The notes beneath the pieces are model-generated. The model made no database searches. It saw only the letters and a list, made by a program, of their open reading frames with translations, and was not told where the DNA came from. A stretch of DNA of 64,000 nt from Polynucleobacter sp. MWH-UH24A. GTDB taxonomy: Bacteria > Pseudomonadota > Gammaproteobacteria > Burkholderiales > Burkholderiaceae. How positions within the stretch are numbered: the first letter of the stretch is position 1; every line of letters begins with the position of its first letter. The stretch lies in assembly GCF_018687475.1 (NCBI RefSeq), contig NZ_CP061292.1, positions 930,001 through 994,000 of the forward strand, in the 5' to 3' direction. The position numbers and the translations under genes were made by a program. Below, one piece after another: positions 16,600 to 26,792 of the stretch.

Positions 16600-17739
16600 T
16601 TAGTCCCCAAAGAGCTGTTGATATTGCAAGAGCATGGATTCCATTTGCACCCGTGTGGACAAGGGGTGATTCTCATGGCGACGAGCGAGTGTAAGGGCTG
16701 ACCAAAGTCGCTGCGCTTTGGTTAATTGCAGTTGAGATGCGAGCTGACTAATTCGTTGTGCGTGCCGGCGGTAATAGCGCACCTCCCCTAGCTGATATGA
16801 CAGTTGCAAATCAAAGAGCCAGCGTTGCATACACACCAATAATGCGGAATATGGGGCTTTCTGAACCTTCTCAGCGCATTCAAGGTAGCCAATTTTGGGT
16901 CCGTTACTCAAGGCCTCTACTAATATTCGCGTGGAATTGATGGCTAGACCAATGCCATCTTTATCATCCCCTAAATGCCTAGCAACGATCTGATCCCTTG
17001 CGCTCAAGGGTGCACCAGCATGTTCATCAATTGTGGCCTCTAACTCCTCTGCACCAACGGCATCCGAGAGAAGTATTTTCAGTTCAGATTGCAACCAGTT
17101 AAGCGCCAGTTCTCGACTTGGTTTTGGCAGGGCAATGAGTTGGCAGCGCGATCGTAAGGTTGGTAAGACGCGATCAAGACGATTGCTAACTAGGATAAAG
17201 TTCGTATCAGGATTGGGTTCTTCAAGGGATTTCAGTAAGGTGTTCGATGCATCCTCGCGCAGACTTTCCAGTGGATAAATCAGAATAATCCGTTTGCCGC
17301 CCCGGTGTGAACCAATGTTGATCCCGCCAAGCACTGCCCTAAGCTCATCAATTTTGATGAACGCACTCTCTTTTTTTCCATCGCCATCGTCTTGACCCTC
17401 TGGGGCTACAGGATCCATTTTGGGGCTACCCTCAAGCTCCGCTTGAACTAGGCGGCCTTTTAAGCTTTGGGGCAACAAAGTAATACAGTCTGGGTGATTA
17501 CCAGTATCAAACCAGCGGCAAGCCTCACACGCATTGCATGGCTTTTGCCCTGTGGAGAACAAATCAGCCTCACAGAGTAGCGCCTTAGAAAGCCAGCGCG
17601 CAAAATCAAATTTGCCTATTCCTGGTTGACCATGAAACAAAATAGCTTGAGGCATTGACTCCAAATCAAAGGCTTTACCAAGTGCCTCGAACCATGGCAA
17701 TAGCTTGACGGATTCGTGATGTGAATTTTCTATGGCCAT
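16600..17739 (-). CDS. holB: DNA polymerase III subunit delta prime
   Basis: 379 residues. The N-terminal AAA-type domain has GQPGIGKFDFA near residue 37, where the last Walker A residue is Phe instead of Thr/Ser, as expected for a clamp-loader subunit that does not hydrolyse ATP. The zinc module CNACEACRWFDTGNHPDC is at about 71-88, and the DASNTLLKSLEEP sensor stretch follows. Delta prime opens the clamp loader to load the beta clamp. There is an acidic insert (KMDPVAPEGQDDGDGKKES) near 130. It lies between tmk and tatD, the usual position. Confidence 0.92.
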   Translation of the reverse strand: MAIENSHHESVKLLPWFEALGKAFDLESMPQAILFHGQPGIGKFDFARWLSKALLCEADLFSTGQKPCNACEACRWFDTGNHPDCITLLPQSLKGRLVQAELEGSPKMDPVAPEGQDDGDGKKESAFIKIDELRAVLGGINIGSHRGGKRIILIYPLESLREDASNTLLKSLEEPNPDTNFILVSNRLDRVLPTLRSRCQLIALPKPSRELALNWLQSELKILLSDAVGAEELEATIDEHAGAPLSARDQIVARHLGDDKDGIGLAINSTRILVEALSNGPKIGYLECAEKVQKAPYSALLVCMQRWLFDLQLSYQLGEVRYYRRHAQRISQLASQLQLTKAQRLWSALTLARRHENHPLSTRVQMESMLLQYQQLFGD

Positions 17740-17792
17740 GGGATTTAGATAAAATCTATCAACAATTAATTTATATAAATCATTAACTTAGA

Positions 17793-18428
17793 TTAATAAT
17801 TCAACTGAATTTCTGATAAGTTCTTCCAGATGCGCTCTGGTGATTGCTGGGCATCGATCACCACAAAACGCCCGGGATCAGACTTGGCGCGGCGCAAGTA
17901 CTCGTTACGAACCTTCTCAAAAAAATCAAGATCCAGACGCTCGAACTTATCCGGGGTTCTGGCCTTGGAGCGACGCTCCTGCGCAACATGCCCGGGTAGG
18001 TCAAATAAAAGAGTAAGGTTTGGCTGAATCAAATCTGCCCCCCTTCTCTGCACCAAAGTCTCAAGGGTATTAAGGGTTTCAAGACTTAATCCCCTCCCCC
18101 CACCTTGATAGGCAAAGCTGGCGTCAGTGAAGCGGTCAGAAATCACGATCTTGCCGGATTGCAAGGCAGGCTCGATGACTTGAGCCAGGTGTTCGCGCCT
18201 TGCAGCAAACATTAATAAAGCCTCGGTCTCAATATGCATGGGCTCTTGCAATAAAAGTTGCCTGAGTTTTTCTCCCAACGGGGTACCGCCCGGCTCCCGA
18301 GTGAGCACAATCTCTTGCTGCGGATAGCGTTGTCGTAGATGATTTGCAAAGGCCTCAAGGTGTGTGCTCTTCCCGGCACCATCGATGCCCTCAAAGCTAA
18401 TAAAAAACCCAGGACGATGAGTAGGCAT
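17793..18428 (-). CDS. tmk: Thymidylate kinase
   Basis: 211 residues. The P-loop [11 protein letters not shown] starts near residue 11, the [17 protein letters not shown] substrate-binding segment follows near 100, and the LID region has Arg residues ([13 protein letters not shown]). It phosphorylates dTMP to dTDP. The open frame runs back to 18485, inside mltG, but the ATG at 18428 gives the normal N-terminus and lies 4 bases after the mltG stop. It forms an operon with mltG upstream and holB/tatD downstream. Confidence 0.95.
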   Translation of the reverse strand: MPTHRPGFFISFEGIDGAGKSTHLEAFANHLRQRYPQQEIVLTREPGGTPLGEKLRQLLLQEPMHIETEALLMFAARREHLAQVIEPALQSGKIVISDRFTDASFAYQGGGRGLSLETLNTLETLVQRRGADLIQPNLTLLFDLPGHVAQERRSKARTPDKFERLDLDFFEKVRNEYLRRAKSDPGRFVVIDAQQSPERIWKNLSEIQLNY

Positions 18429-18432
18429 GAAG

Positions 18433-19500
18433 TTATTTCGCTGTCTTAGTCGACGATTGGGTGGGTAAACGCTGGTACCGATCAACAGCGGCTTCGTGTT
18501 CCTTCAAGGATGCAGAAAAATGGCTGCTGCCATTACCCTTTGCAACAAAATACAGCGCATTCGTGGGCGCAGGTTGCGCAGCGGCGATGAGCGATTCTTT
18601 AGAGGGCATTGCAATTGGGGTTGGAGGTAAGCCATAGCGCATATAGGTATTGTAGGGAGTATCGCGGCGTAAATCCGTTTTTTTGATATTGCCATCGAAT
18701 TGCGGTCCAATTCCGTAAATGACGGTGGGATCGGTTTGTAACATCATCCCTTTCTTAAGCCGATTATGAAAGACGCCCGAAATTAATCCGCGCTCAGAAG
18801 CCTGCCCTGTTTCTTTCTCAACAATCGATGCAAGGATCAGTAATTGATACGGGCTCTTTAGGACCTGATCATTTGCATGGCCCTGAAGGTAAAGATCCCA
18901 TGCATTTGCTAATTGCTTTTGCATACCAGCGTAAGCCCGTTGATAAATACTTAAATCCAAATCATCAGGATCAAATACATAAGTATCTGGAAATAACCAC
19001 CCTTCCACATCGGTCTGAGTAAGGCCTAAGAGTGTGGCAAGCTGGGCTCCGCTGGCTGATTTCGTTTGATGAATGAGTGCTGGGTGCATATCAATGGCAG
19101 CTCGTACTTGCCAAATGGCCATTCCCGGAATGATCTTCACTGATTCACGGACACGCTCGCCCCGAGCCATTTGCAACAAGATCTGGCCTAAGCTTGCATT
19201 TACCGGGAATTCATAGGTACCTGGCTTCAGTGATGTGCCGACACCTAGCGATCGAGCACCAATTTGGAAGGCCCAGCCTGGAGCCCTGATTCCTTGATCC
19301 TGCAACTGAGCTGCAATTTTTGAGACACCTGATTTGGGCAATACCTTGTACCGGGCGGCAGCATTTGTACCATCGCTTTGATTAGCCAGGGCAGATTTGG
19401 CTGGCACCACTCCCCATGCAAATAACACGAGGTAATGCAAACAAACAATCCCGATGAGCAAGCCAAGCCCGAGGCCCAAAAATCGTTTACTTAGAGCCAT
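18433..19500 (-). CDS. mltG: Endolytic murein transglycosylase MltG
   Basis: 355 residues: one N-terminal membrane helix (about 7-30), then a periplasmic YceG domain with a LysM-like region and the catalytic segment [16 protein letters not shown], in which the first Glu is the catalytic residue. The [16 protein letters not shown] motif near the C-terminus is typical. MltG cuts nascent glycan strands and sets their length. It is the first gene of the mltG-tmk-holB-tatD-ankyrin run; the divergent ygfZ starts 99 bases away. Confidence 0.94.
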   Translation of the reverse strand: MALSKRFLGLGLGLLIGIVCLHYLVLFAWGVVPAKSALANQSDGTNAAARYKVLPKSGVSKIAAQLQDQGIRAPGWAFQIGARSLGVGTSLKPGTYEFPVNASLGQILLQMARGERVRESVKIIPGMAIWQVRAAIDMHPALIHQTKSASGAQLATLLGLTQTDVEGWLFPDTYVFDPDDLDLSIYQRAYAGMQKQLANAWDLYLQGHANDQVLKSPYQLLILASIVEKETGQASERGLISGVFHNRLKKGMMLQTDPTVIYGIGPQFDGNIKKTDLRRDTPYNTYMRYGLPPTPIAMPSKESLIAAAQPAPTNALYFVAKGNGSSHFSASLKEHEAAVDRYQRLPTQSSTKTAK

Positions 19501-19525
19501 GGTATGAAATATGGATTTAGAGGTC

Positions 19526-19555
19526 TTAGAAAGTTTCTGTACATAGCACTATGAT
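19526..19555 (+). promoter_or_regulatory. Possible sigma-70 promoter of ygfZ
   Basis: TTAGAA (19526-19531) and TATGAT (19550-19555) are 18 bases apart, 45 bases before the ygfZ ATG, in the mltG/ygfZ divergent gap. The -10 box matches the consensus at five of six positions, the -35 box less well. Confidence 0.4.
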
Positions 19556-19599
19556 AAAAGCCTAACTTAGAACACGACCATCATGAACCGATCCACACC

Positions 19600-20532
19600 A
19601 TGAATCCACCAACCATTTGCCGCTTACCAGGCTGGGGCTTGATTCTCGTTGAGGGGCCTGATGCAAGTTCTTTTTTGCAAGGCCAATTAACGAATTCAGT
19701 CCTTGGATTAAGCCCCACTTCCTCTGGAGCAATAGCCCAAGGGAGTTCTGCGGCACGGTTAACGGGGTACTGTACAGCAAAGGGTCGTCTACTTGCTTCT
19801 GCGTGGATCAGCTTATATTCATCCCCTGCGGAGATGCAATATGCCTTGTTTGTCTCTCGCGATATTGCGGCAGTTTTTGCAAAACGCTTGACCATGTTTG
19901 TTTTGCGCTCCAAGGTGACGGTACGCGACATGAGCGAGGCGTGGTCGATTTATGGGGCTCTTGAACCGATAGCGCAGGCACTTCCCCATCTTCCCGCCGA
20001 TGCAATCGCCCTGGCAATGCAAACTCCAGAAGATAGCAATCCGTTGAAACGGATTGTGTTTGCCTCACAGATGACAGTTGATGCGCAAGCCAATGCAAGT
20101 GCGTGGAATATGGCTGAGGTCCTTAGTGGAATCCCTCGAATTGTGGCGGCTACCCAAGATCAATTTGTGCCTCAAATGGTAAACCTTGAATCCGTAGGCG
20201 GGGTTGATTTCAAGAAAGGGTGCTACCCAGGTCAAGAAGTAGTTGCTCGTAGCCAGTATCGAGGCGCAATCAAACGACGCCTCTTTTTGGCAAAAGCACA
20301 AAATCCCATCGAGTCCTGCCCGCCAGGAACCGAGATTTTTCATGAGGAAGATCCTGGCCAGCCGGCTGGCATGGTGGTGCTCTCAACCCCCAATTTGAAT
20401 AATCCTCTTTGGATCGATATTCAGATTGAATGCAAATCAGAGCTTGCTCAAAGTAGCAAACTTCACCTTGGTGATGCTAGCGGCCCCAGTCTGGAGCTAG
20501 GAAAACTACCCTATTCCCTCGTTGAGATTTAA
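19600..20532 (+). CDS. ygfZ: Folate-binding Fe-S/tRNA-modification protein YgfZ
   Basis: 310 residues with the GcvT-like fold and the signature KGCYPGQEVVARSQY, the key Cys being residue 208. YgfZ binds tetrahydrofolate and helps maintain certain iron-sulfur enzymes such as the tRNA methylthiolase MiaB. Size and motif are normal. It is the first gene of a plus-strand run and sits 17 bases before the NRDE gene. Confidence 0.93.
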   Translation: MNPPTICRLPGWGLILVEGPDASSFLQGQLTNSVLGLSPTSSGAIAQGSSAARLTGYCTAKGRLLASAWISLYSSPAEMQYALFVSRDIAAVFAKRLTMFVLRSKVTVRDMSEAWSIYGALEPIAQALPHLPADAIALAMQTPEDSNPLKRIVFASQMTVDAQANASAWNMAEVLSGIPRIVAATQDQFVPQMVNLESVGGVDFKKGCYPGQEVVARSQYRGAIKRRLFLAKAQNPIESCPPGTEIFHEEDPGQPAGMVVLSTPNLNNPLWIDIQIECKSELAQSSKLHLGDASGPSLELGKLPYSLVEI

Positions 20533-20549
20533 TCAGGCATAGTATTGGT

Positions 20550-21407
20550 ATGTGCCTCATTTTATTTGCCTGGAAATCGCACCCAAAATACCCGTTGGTG
20601 GTAGCCGCCAATCGGGATGAGTTTTATGAACGCAATACCAGTGGTATTGGATGGTGGCCTGAGCACCCAGATGTATTAGCAGGTCGAGATCATGCCGATG
20701 TGATTGGTAGTCCCGGTACTTGGTTAGGGCTTAATAAGCATGGCCGATTTTCTGCGCTCACCAATGTGCGCTCTCCGAGTGAGAAAAAACCGGATGCCAG
20801 AACCCGGGGTGAACTCCCCTTTTTATATCTAACCAGCCCAGATAAACCCAACTACTTTATTGAAAAGCACAGTAAGCGCTTTGACCAATACAACGGTTTT
20901 AATCTATTGATGGCCGATTTGAGTGATCCGAATGATGCCCAAATGCATTGGGTAAGCAATCGTGTGGTGATGGGCAAATCAGTGCGTCCTCGTAAAACCT
21001 TCCCAAGTCAACCTCTTAGTCCAGGTGTCTATGGGCTATCGAACGCCATGCTCGATACACCCTGGCCTAAAGTAAATCACCGCATTGCTGCATTTGCTCA
21101 AACCCTAGCGATGGATGGTGGAAGTTTAAAGAATGCCGATGCCTATCTACACATATTAGCCGATGACCATCAGGCTCCCGAGCGAGAGCTTCCGAGCACA
21201 GGCGTTAGCTTGGAATGGGAGAAAGCACTTTCTGCTGCCTTTATTCGAACAGAACACTACGGCACGCGCTCAAGTACTATTTTGCGGGTTCGCCAGGATG
21301 GTAACTACGAGATGGTTGAGCGGCGGTTTGATGCCAACGGCGTGATTGCGCACGACGTGATTACCGGTAATTTAATTGGCTCAGCCTGGGCTAATTACTC
21401 GGTATAG
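20550..21407 (+). CDS. NRDE (TANGO2) family protein
   Basis: 285 residues. It begins MCLILFAWKSHPKYPLVVAANRDEFYER, showing the N-terminal Cys and the NRDE motif that define the family. The middle has GTWLGLNKHGRFSALTNVR and GVYGLSNAMLDTPWPK. Bacterial members are thought to be Ntn-hydrolase-like, but their substrate is unknown to me. It is 17 bases after ygfZ and 2 bases before selO, so these three are probably one transcript. Confidence 0.92.
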   Translation: MCLILFAWKSHPKYPLVVAANRDEFYERNTSGIGWWPEHPDVLAGRDHADVIGSPGTWLGLNKHGRFSALTNVRSPSEKKPDARTRGELPFLYLTSPDKPNYFIEKHSKRFDQYNGFNLLMADLSDPNDAQMHWVSNRVVMGKSVRPRKTFPSQPLSPGVYGLSNAMLDTPWPKVNHRIAAFAQTLAMDGGSLKNADAYLHILADDHQAPERELPSTGVSLEWEKALSAAFIRTEHYGTRSSTILRVRQDGNYEMVERRFDANGVIAHDVITGNLIGSAWANYSV

Positions 21408-21409
21408 CA

Positions 21410-22876
21410 ATGGTCTTTCCCCTCCAGGGTGACGATACATGTCAATCGATTGCACCTACACCCCTACCAGAGCCCTATTGGGTCGGATTCTCCTCTGCGC
21501 TTGGGCAAGAACTGGGCATTCCACTCAATGACACTGGCTTACCTTCCGATCCACGCTGGTTAAGCGTCTTAAGTGGGAACGCGCTCGAAGTCGAAGAGCA
21601 CCACTTTTCAAATCCAATCGCAACAGCATACAGCGGTCACCAATTTGGTATTTGGGCTGGTCAACTTGGCGATGGTCGCGCCATTCTATTAGGCGATATT
21701 GGTCCTTATGAGATTCAATTAAAAGGCTCCGGTATTACTCGCTACTCGCGCATGGGCGACGGCCGAGCGGTATTGCGTTCATCGATCCGTGAGTTCTTAG
21801 GTAGTGAAGCCATGTATGCGCTTGGTATACCAACTAGTCGAGCATTGGCGGTTACGGGATCCAAAAAACCAGTGATGCGTGAGACCTTGGAGACCGCTGC
21901 GGTATGTACTCGCTTGGCTCCCAGTTTTCTGCGCATTGGTCATTTTGAGCATTATGCGGCTGCGCGCCAAACGGAGCATCTCACGCAATTGGCGGACTAT
22001 CTCTTAGATAAACACTATAAGGAGTGCAAAGATAGCGACGATGCGTATCTGGAACTCTTTAAATCAATTAGCCGTCGCAGCGCCGAACTCGTTGCGCATT
22101 GGCAGGCAGTGGGCTTTTGCCATGGCGTCTTAAATAGCGACAACATTAGCGTTCTTGGGATCACGATTGACTTCGGCCCATTTGGAATGATGGATCGCTT
22201 TCAAATGGATCACATCTGTAATCACAGCGATTCTCAAGGCAGGTACGCCTATCATCGGCAACCTCAAATCATGCATTGGAATATGGCGTGCTTGGCAGGC
22301 GGTATGTTGCCCTTATTGGAGAAAACCGATTCAACCGAAGTGGCCCAGCAGAAATTACAAACTGCACTTGAGCAATTTCCGACTCAATACCGGCAGGCGT
22401 GGTTAAAACGTTTTCGAGCAAAACTCGGGCTGCACGAGGAGCATCCAAATGACTTCACCCTCATCGAAAACTTATTGCAACTCATGCATCAGAATCGGGT
22501 AGATTTCACGACAACGTTTCGTCTTTTTGCCGAAGTCCAATCCATGACTAATGACCAATCTAATCCATTGCGCGACCACTTCATCGACCGCCAAGCTTTT
22601 GATGCTTGGATGCAAAGCTATTTGGATCGATTAAAACTTGAACACTCCTCTGATCTGGTTCGCCAGAGCGCTATTCTTAAAACAAATCCAAAATTTATCC
22701 TACGCAACTACCTCGCACAGCATGCCATCGAACTCGCCCAGCAGGATGATTTTTCAGAAGTCCAAAAGCTCCTGCATATCCTTGAGAATCCTTACGCAGA
22801 GCAATCGGAGTTTGAAGCTTATGCAGCACCGCCCCCTAAGGAGCTTGAGGCTATTGCCCTGAGTTGCTCGTCTTAA
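21410..22876 (+). CDS. selO: Protein adenylyltransferase SelO
   Basis: 488 residues of the pseudokinase-fold SelO/YdiU family. Family stretches are SGHQFGIWAGQLGDGRA, ELQLKGSG-like EIQLKGSGITRYSRMGDGRAVLRSS, and NSDNISVLGITIDFGPFGMMDRF. The chain ends C486-S-S, with Cys where many eukaryotic members have selenocysteine. SelO transfers AMP to Ser/Thr/Tyr of other proteins and is linked to oxidative stress. The neighbouring methionine sulfoxide reductase msrB, 21 bases downstream, fits that role. Confidence 0.94.
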   Translation: MVFPLQGDDTCQSIAPTPLPEPYWVGFSSALGQELGIPLNDTGLPSDPRWLSVLSGNALEVEEHHFSNPIATAYSGHQFGIWAGQLGDGRAILLGDIGPYEIQLKGSGITRYSRMGDGRAVLRSSIREFLGSEAMYALGIPTSRALAVTGSKKPVMRETLETAAVCTRLAPSFLRIGHFEHYAAARQTEHLTQLADYLLDKHYKECKDSDDAYLELFKSISRRSAELVAHWQAVGFCHGVLNSDNISVLGITIDFGPFGMMDRFQMDHICNHSDSQGRYAYHRQPQIMHWNMACLAGGMLPLLEKTDSTEVAQQKLQTALEQFPTQYRQAWLKRFRAKLGLHEEHPNDFTLIENLLQLMHQNRVDFTTTFRLFAEVQSMTNDQSNPLRDHFIDRQAFDAWMQSYLDRLKLEHSSDLVRQSAILKTNPKFILRNYLAQHAIELAQQDDFSEVQKLLHILENPYAEQSEFEAYAAPPPKELEAIALSCSS

Positions 22877-22897
22877 TCCTTCTTTACAATCCAATCC

Positions 22898-23308
22898 ATG
22901 ACTAAAACTGATGAACAATACCGTCAAGAACTCTCTGATATTGAGTATCGGGTAACGCGCCGAGCGGCAACTGAACCACCCTTTTCGGGTCGCTACTGGG
23001 ATCATTGGGAAAATGGTCTCTACAAGTGCGTCTGCTGTAGCACCCCGTTATTTTTATCGACCACCAAATTTGATGCTGGTTGTGGTTGGCCAAGTTATCA
23101 CACTCCTGCCAATCCCCAAGTGATCAGTGAGCATCGGGATGTATCGCACGGTATGATTCGGACCGAGGTACGCTGTGCAAATTGCGATGCCCATCTAGGC
23201 CATGTTTTTGAAGACGGCCCCCAGCCCACGGGACTTCGGTACTGCATTAACTCTGCGTCATTGCGTTTTGAACCTAGCCAAAATGCCAGCCTTAAGTTAT
23301 CCCCATGA
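22898..23308 (+). CDS. msrB: Peptide-methionine (R)-S-oxide reductase
   Basis: 136 residues, complete. Two zinc CxxC pairs (CVCCSTPLF and [12 protein letters not shown]) frame the domain, and the catalytic Cys is in [11 protein letters not shown] near residues 117-127. MsrB repairs the R-diastereomer of oxidised methionine using thioredoxin. Its stop overlaps the start of yciB by 4 bases. Confidence 0.95.
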   Translation: MTKTDEQYRQELSDIEYRVTRRAATEPPFSGRYWDHWENGLYKCVCCSTPLFLSTTKFDAGCGWPSYHTPANPQVISEHRDVSHGMIRTEVRCANCDAHLGHVFEDGPQPTGLRYCINSASLRFEPSQNASLKLSP

Positions 23309-23856
23309 AAAAATTTCTTTTTGATCTATTCCCGGTCATCCTATTTTTTGCTGCATTCAAACTTGCCGATATCTATGTGGCAACCATTGTTGCGATCGTT
23401 GCAACGATTGCGCAAATTGTGTGGCTTTATATTCGTCGGGAAAAAATTGAGGGGATGCAGTGGGCTAGCCTAATCCTAATCGTTGTATTTGGCGGTCTTA
23501 CTATTTTGTTAAAAGACAAGACCTTTATTCAGTGGAAACCTACGGTTCTCTATTGGTTATTTGCCGCAGTACTTTTCTTTAGTGCTCAGTTCTTTAAGAA
23601 AAATTGGATTGAGAGCCTCATGGGAAAGCAAGTTACCTTAAAGCCAGATAGTCCGCGCTCGATTTGGTTAAAACTTAATCATGCTTGGGCAGCATTCTTT
23701 TTCTTCATGGGTGTTCTCAATTTATATGTGGCCTATACCTTCTCTGAAGATGTGTGGGTCAACTTCAAGCTCTTTGGTGGAATTGGCTTACTAATTCTCT
23801 TCATCATTGCTCAAGGCCTGTGGTTAAGTCGCCATATGGAGGGAGATGAAGCATGA
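23305..23856 (+). CDS. yciB: Inner-membrane septation protein A (YciB/IspZ)
   Basis: 183 residues, five or six hydrophobic helices, beginning [19 protein letters not shown], the typical start of this family; the conserved W-x-K-x-N-x-AW segment ([16 protein letters not shown]) is near 115-130. It is a cell-envelope protein linked to division and septum formation. It overlaps msrB and bolA by 4 bases each (ATGA), showing tight coupling. Confidence 0.93.
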   Translation: MKKFLFDLFPVILFFAAFKLADIYVATIVAIVATIAQIVWLYIRREKIEGMQWASLILIVVFGGLTILLKDKTFIQWKPTVLYWLFAAVLFFSAQFFKKNWIESLMGKQVTLKPDSPRSIWLKLNHAWAAFFFFMGVLNLYVAYTFSEDVWVNFKLFGGIGLLILFIIAQGLWLSRHMEGDEA

Positions 23857-24131
23857 TGACCAATCAAGAGCGCATTGCTTTATTCCAGACCGCACTGCAA
23901 AAACAACTCCAACCCTTAGCTCTCCTCATCGAAGACGAGAGTCATTTGCATGCCGGGCATGCCGGGGCCGCAGGCGGTGCAGGCCACTTTCGGATCAAGA
24001 TTACCGCGCAGGCATTTGCTGGGCTTAACTCCGTTGCACGCCATCGACTCGTATACGGCGCCTTAAAAGAGTTTATGCCCCACGAGATCCACGCCCTCGC
24101 CATCCATGCACTTGCACCAAATGAGTCATAA
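23853..24131 (+). CDS. BolA-family protein
   Basis: 92 residues with the BolA core: a conserved segment around ESHLHAGHAGAAGG and FRIKITAQAF, then HRLVYGAL and HEIHALAIHAL. BolA proteins bind Fe-S clusters with monothiol glutaredoxins and influence cell shape and stress responses. The His residues that ligate the shared cluster are in place. It follows yciB directly and precedes a parvulin by 30 bases. Confidence 0.9.
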   Translation: MMTNQERIALFQTALQKQLQPLALLIEDESHLHAGHAGAAGGAGHFRIKITAQAFAGLNSVARHRLVYGALKEFMPHEIHALAIHALAPNES

Positions 24132-24161
24132 TTCTTCTTTTTGCTTCTTTATCTTTAATCT

Positions 24162-24953
24162 ATGTGCCTAATCAAAAAAATAATCCTAGCCTGTTCAATC
24201 GGCCTACTGAGTGCCTCCGTAACCGCTCAAAATGCAGCGATCGTAAATGGCAAGCCTATCCCGAAGGCACAACTTGATCGCCTGATTAAAAGTTCAGGCC
24301 AGTCGGCAACCGATCCAAAAATTCGTGAGCAAGGCCGTGAATTGCTCATCACGCGTGAACTCATCCTTCAAGAGGCGGATAAGCGTGGGGTAAGCCAAAA
24401 AGATGATGTGAAAGATCAAATTGAGCAAGCACGCTTAGGTGTTTTGGTGGGCGCACTCTTTGAAGACTATATTGATAAAGGCGGGATTACGGAGGAAGAT
24501 TACAAATCAGCCTATGACTCCATCAAGAGTCAATTTGGCGGCAAAGAGTACAAAGTCCGTCATATCCTGGTTGAGAAAGAAGCCGATGCCAAAGCCCTGA
24601 TCGCAAAGATTAAGGCCGGAGCAAAATTTGAGGATCTGGCTAAAGCCAACTCGAAAGACCCAGGCTCTGCTCCTGACGGCGGAGAGCTTGGCTGGGTGAG
24701 CGATAAAGCGCTAGTCCCAGAGTTTTCTAAGGTTATGACGACGTTGAAAAAAGGTCAAATGACCGATAAGCCGGTCAAGACTCAATTTGGCTGGCACATT
24801 ATTCAGCTCGAAGATGTGCGTGACGTTAAGATTCCGTCCATGGCAGAAATCAAAGAGCAATTGAAATCCATGTTGATGCAAGATCAAGCTTGGCAAAAGG
24901 CTAAGTTCTCTGAAATGATGAAGAAGATTCGTGAGAAAGCGCGCATTGAGTAA
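24162..24953 (+). CDS. Secreted PpiC/parvulin-type peptidyl-prolyl isomerase
   Basis: 263 residues: signal peptide (hydrophobic 6-20, likely cut after A22), an N-terminal helical SurA-like chaperone segment, then a parvulin domain with [41 protein letters not shown] and FGWHIIQLE. It should fold envelope proteins in the periplasm. The start has no obvious ribosome-binding site, but the signal peptide begins at this ATG. The next gene, gloA, starts one base after its stop. Confidence 0.93.
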   Translation: MCLIKKIILACSIGLLSASVTAQNAAIVNGKPIPKAQLDRLIKSSGQSATDPKIREQGRELLITRELILQEADKRGVSQKDDVKDQIEQARLGVLVGALFEDYIDKGGITEEDYKSAYDSIKSQFGGKEYKVRHILVEKEADAKALIAKIKAGAKFEDLAKANSKDPGSAPDGGELGWVSDKALVPEFSKVMTTLKKGQMTDKPVKTQFGWHIIQLEDVRDVKIPSMAEIKEQLKSMLMQDQAWQKAKFSEMMKKIREKARIE

Positions 24954-24954
24954 T

Positions 24955-25338
24955 ATGATTTTACACACCATGCTCCGCGTGGGTGATATTGCCCGATCAG
25001 TCGATTTTTATACCCGAGTATTAGGGATGAACCTATTGCGCACGACCAATCGCGAGGAGCAGAAATACTCGCTCGCTTTTGTAGGATTTGGGAATGGTAA
25101 TGCGGATGGGCAGGCAGAGATTGAGCTCACATACAACTATGGGGTGTCTGCCTATGATCATGGTACCGCGTATGGACACATTGCGATTGCCGTGCCCGAT
25201 GTCTACAAGGCATGTGAGGATATTGCTGCTGCCGGGGGTAATATCACGCGTCCTGCCGGCCCCGTTCAAGGAGGCAAGACCTTGATTGCCTTCATCACCG
25301 ACCCCGATGGATACAAGATCGAGCTGATTCAGCGCTGA
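24955..25338 (+). CDS. gloA: Lactoylglutathione lyase (glyoxalase I)
   Basis: 127 residues, beginning [24 protein letters not shown] as in the E. coli enzyme. The metal ligands of the family are visible: His in LHTML, Glu in [10 protein letters not shown], His in YGHIAIAV and Glu in YKIELIQ. It isomerises the methylglyoxal-glutathione adduct to lactoylglutathione. A GTG in frame at 24931 lies inside the previous gene; the ATG at 24955 is the true start. Confidence 0.95.
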   Translation: MILHTMLRVGDIARSVDFYTRVLGMNLLRTTNREEQKYSLAFVGFGNGNADGQAEIELTYNYGVSAYDHGTAYGHIAIAVPDVYKACEDIAAAGGNITRPAGPVQGGKTLIAFITDPDGYKIELIQR

Positions 25339-25361
25339 TTTGAAAGACTTGGCTGATTCGT

Positions 25362-26555
25362 ATGCAAGCTAAGTATGAGGTTCGGGTTCTAAATCAAATT
25401 TCGGATGTCCCACAGGCCGCATGGACCTCAATCCTTCCGCCCTCTGCCGGCCCCTTCATGCAGCACGCATTTCTGAGTCTTTTGGAGAAAACCGGTTGCG
25501 TGAGCGCAGAGACAGGTTGGAAGTCATCGCATCTGGCGCTTTATGACGCCGATGGCCATACGCTTCTTGGCGCACTGCCGCTCTACCTTAAAACGCACTC
25601 TTACGGAGAGTATGTCTTTGATTGGTCATGGGCAGAAGCCTATACCCAAGCAGGGCTGCCCTACTTTCCAAAAGCACTCGGTGCTATCCCATTTACTCCA
25701 GTTACCTCTTCGCGTTTGTTGGCCCGATCACCCGAGCATCAAGAGGCCCTAATCACTGGTTTAAAACAATTGGTTGGCGAGCTAAGCCTATCGTCCGCTC
25801 ATATTCTTTTTCCGGTTGAGGAGGAGGCAAATCTACTTGGTAATGCGGGATTTTTAAAGCGTGAGTCCGTACAGTTTCATTGGCATAACCAGGGCTACTC
25901 TGATTTTGAAGCCTTTTTATCCACCCTCACCATGAAACGCCGCAAGAACATTAAGCGCGAACGTAAACAGGTTCAAGGGGCAGGCATTACCTTTGAACAC
26001 CTTCCTGGAGAATTGCTTACTGAAGAGGATGTGCTGTTTTTCTATCGCTGCTATCGCAATACCTACCAGAACCACTACTCCAGCCCCTACCTGAATCAAC
26101 TTTTTTTTCAGGAGTGGGCGCAGCAGATGCCCAATCATCTCCATTTGATTGTTGCAAAGCGTGAAGGGCAAGCGATCGCCTGCGCCTTGTTGGTAATTGA
26201 TCGTAATCAGAGCAAAGCCTATGGTCGGTATTGGGGATGCGTCGAGCAACACCCCTGCCTTCATTTTGAGACCGCCTTCTATCAAGCAATTGACTATTGC
26301 ATCCGCGAAGGAATTCAAACTCTGGAAGGCGGTGCGCAAGGCGAGCACAAAATGGCACGAGGATTTATGCCGACCACGGTCTCGTCATATCACCATCTGA
26401 GTGATCCACGTTTTGCTGCTGCGGTGGCACGATTTCTGGAGCGCGAACGTCAAGGCATTGGTCAATACCTCGATGAGCTGGCTGAACATAGCCCCTTGCG
26501 CCAGGACTCTGATTCAAGCAGCCTCGGCAGAATTGAACTCGATGCATTAAAGTAA
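25362..26555 (+). CDS. GNAT/FemAB-like protein (DUF482, COG3146 type)
   Basis: 397 residues. It matches the peptidoglycan-biosynthesis-like acyltransferase family with a double GNAT fold: PFMQHAFLSLLEKTGCVS at the start, TMKRRKNIKRERKQV in the centre, YWGCVEQHPCLHFE and EGGAQGEHKMARGF near the end. The family is widespread in proteobacteria, without a firm substrate. A run of eight T at 26101-26108 is read in frame. It follows gloA by 23 bases and precedes the DUF1289 gene by 3. Confidence 0.88.
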   Translation: MQAKYEVRVLNQISDVPQAAWTSILPPSAGPFMQHAFLSLLEKTGCVSAETGWKSSHLALYDADGHTLLGALPLYLKTHSYGEYVFDWSWAEAYTQAGLPYFPKALGAIPFTPVTSSRLLARSPEHQEALITGLKQLVGELSLSSAHILFPVEEEANLLGNAGFLKRESVQFHWHNQGYSDFEAFLSTLTMKRRKNIKRERKQVQGAGITFEHLPGELLTEEDVLFFYRCYRNTYQNHYSSPYLNQLFFQEWAQQMPNHLHLIVAKREGQAIACALLVIDRNQSKAYGRYWGCVEQHPCLHFETAFYQAIDYCIREGIQTLEGGAQGEHKMARGFMPTTVSSYHHLSDPRFAAAVARFLERERQGIGQYLDELAEHSPLRQDSDSSSLGRIELDALK

Positions 26556-26558
26556 GGC

Positions 26559-26792
26559 ATGAACTCAATCAATAACGGTGCTAATTCTTTAGGAATCGGA
26601 GATAGCGATTCTGACTCCCCGTGTATTGGGATCTGCTCGACCCTCTTTGATGAAATCTGTAAAGGCTGTGGTCGCACTGCCCTAGAAGTCAGCAACTGGG
26701 TCTTTATGAGCCCTGAGGAGAAGCAATCTGTCTGGGTTCGGATTCAGGCAGAGGGCACAGCGATGCGCTTTACCCGCGAGCAAAAATCTTAA
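26559..26792 (+). CDS. DUF1289 family small cysteine-rich protein
   Basis: 77 residues with the family motif [19 protein letters not shown], four Cys that probably bind metal, followed by an [13 protein letters not shown] stretch typical of DUF1289. Function unknown to me. It overlaps the end of the convergent ABC-F gene by 4 bases. The acidic N-terminus ([10 protein letters not shown]) looks disordered. Confidence 0.88.
   Translation: MNSINNGANSLGIGDSDSDSPCIGICSTLFDEICKGCGRTALEVSNWVFMSPEEKQSVWVRIQAEGTAMRFTREQKS

Noticed and set aside
26101..26108. Eight-T run as a phase-variable frameshift in the DUF482 gene
   Set aside because: The frame is intact through the run and continues to a normal C-terminus; one homopolymer alone is not evidence of phase variation.
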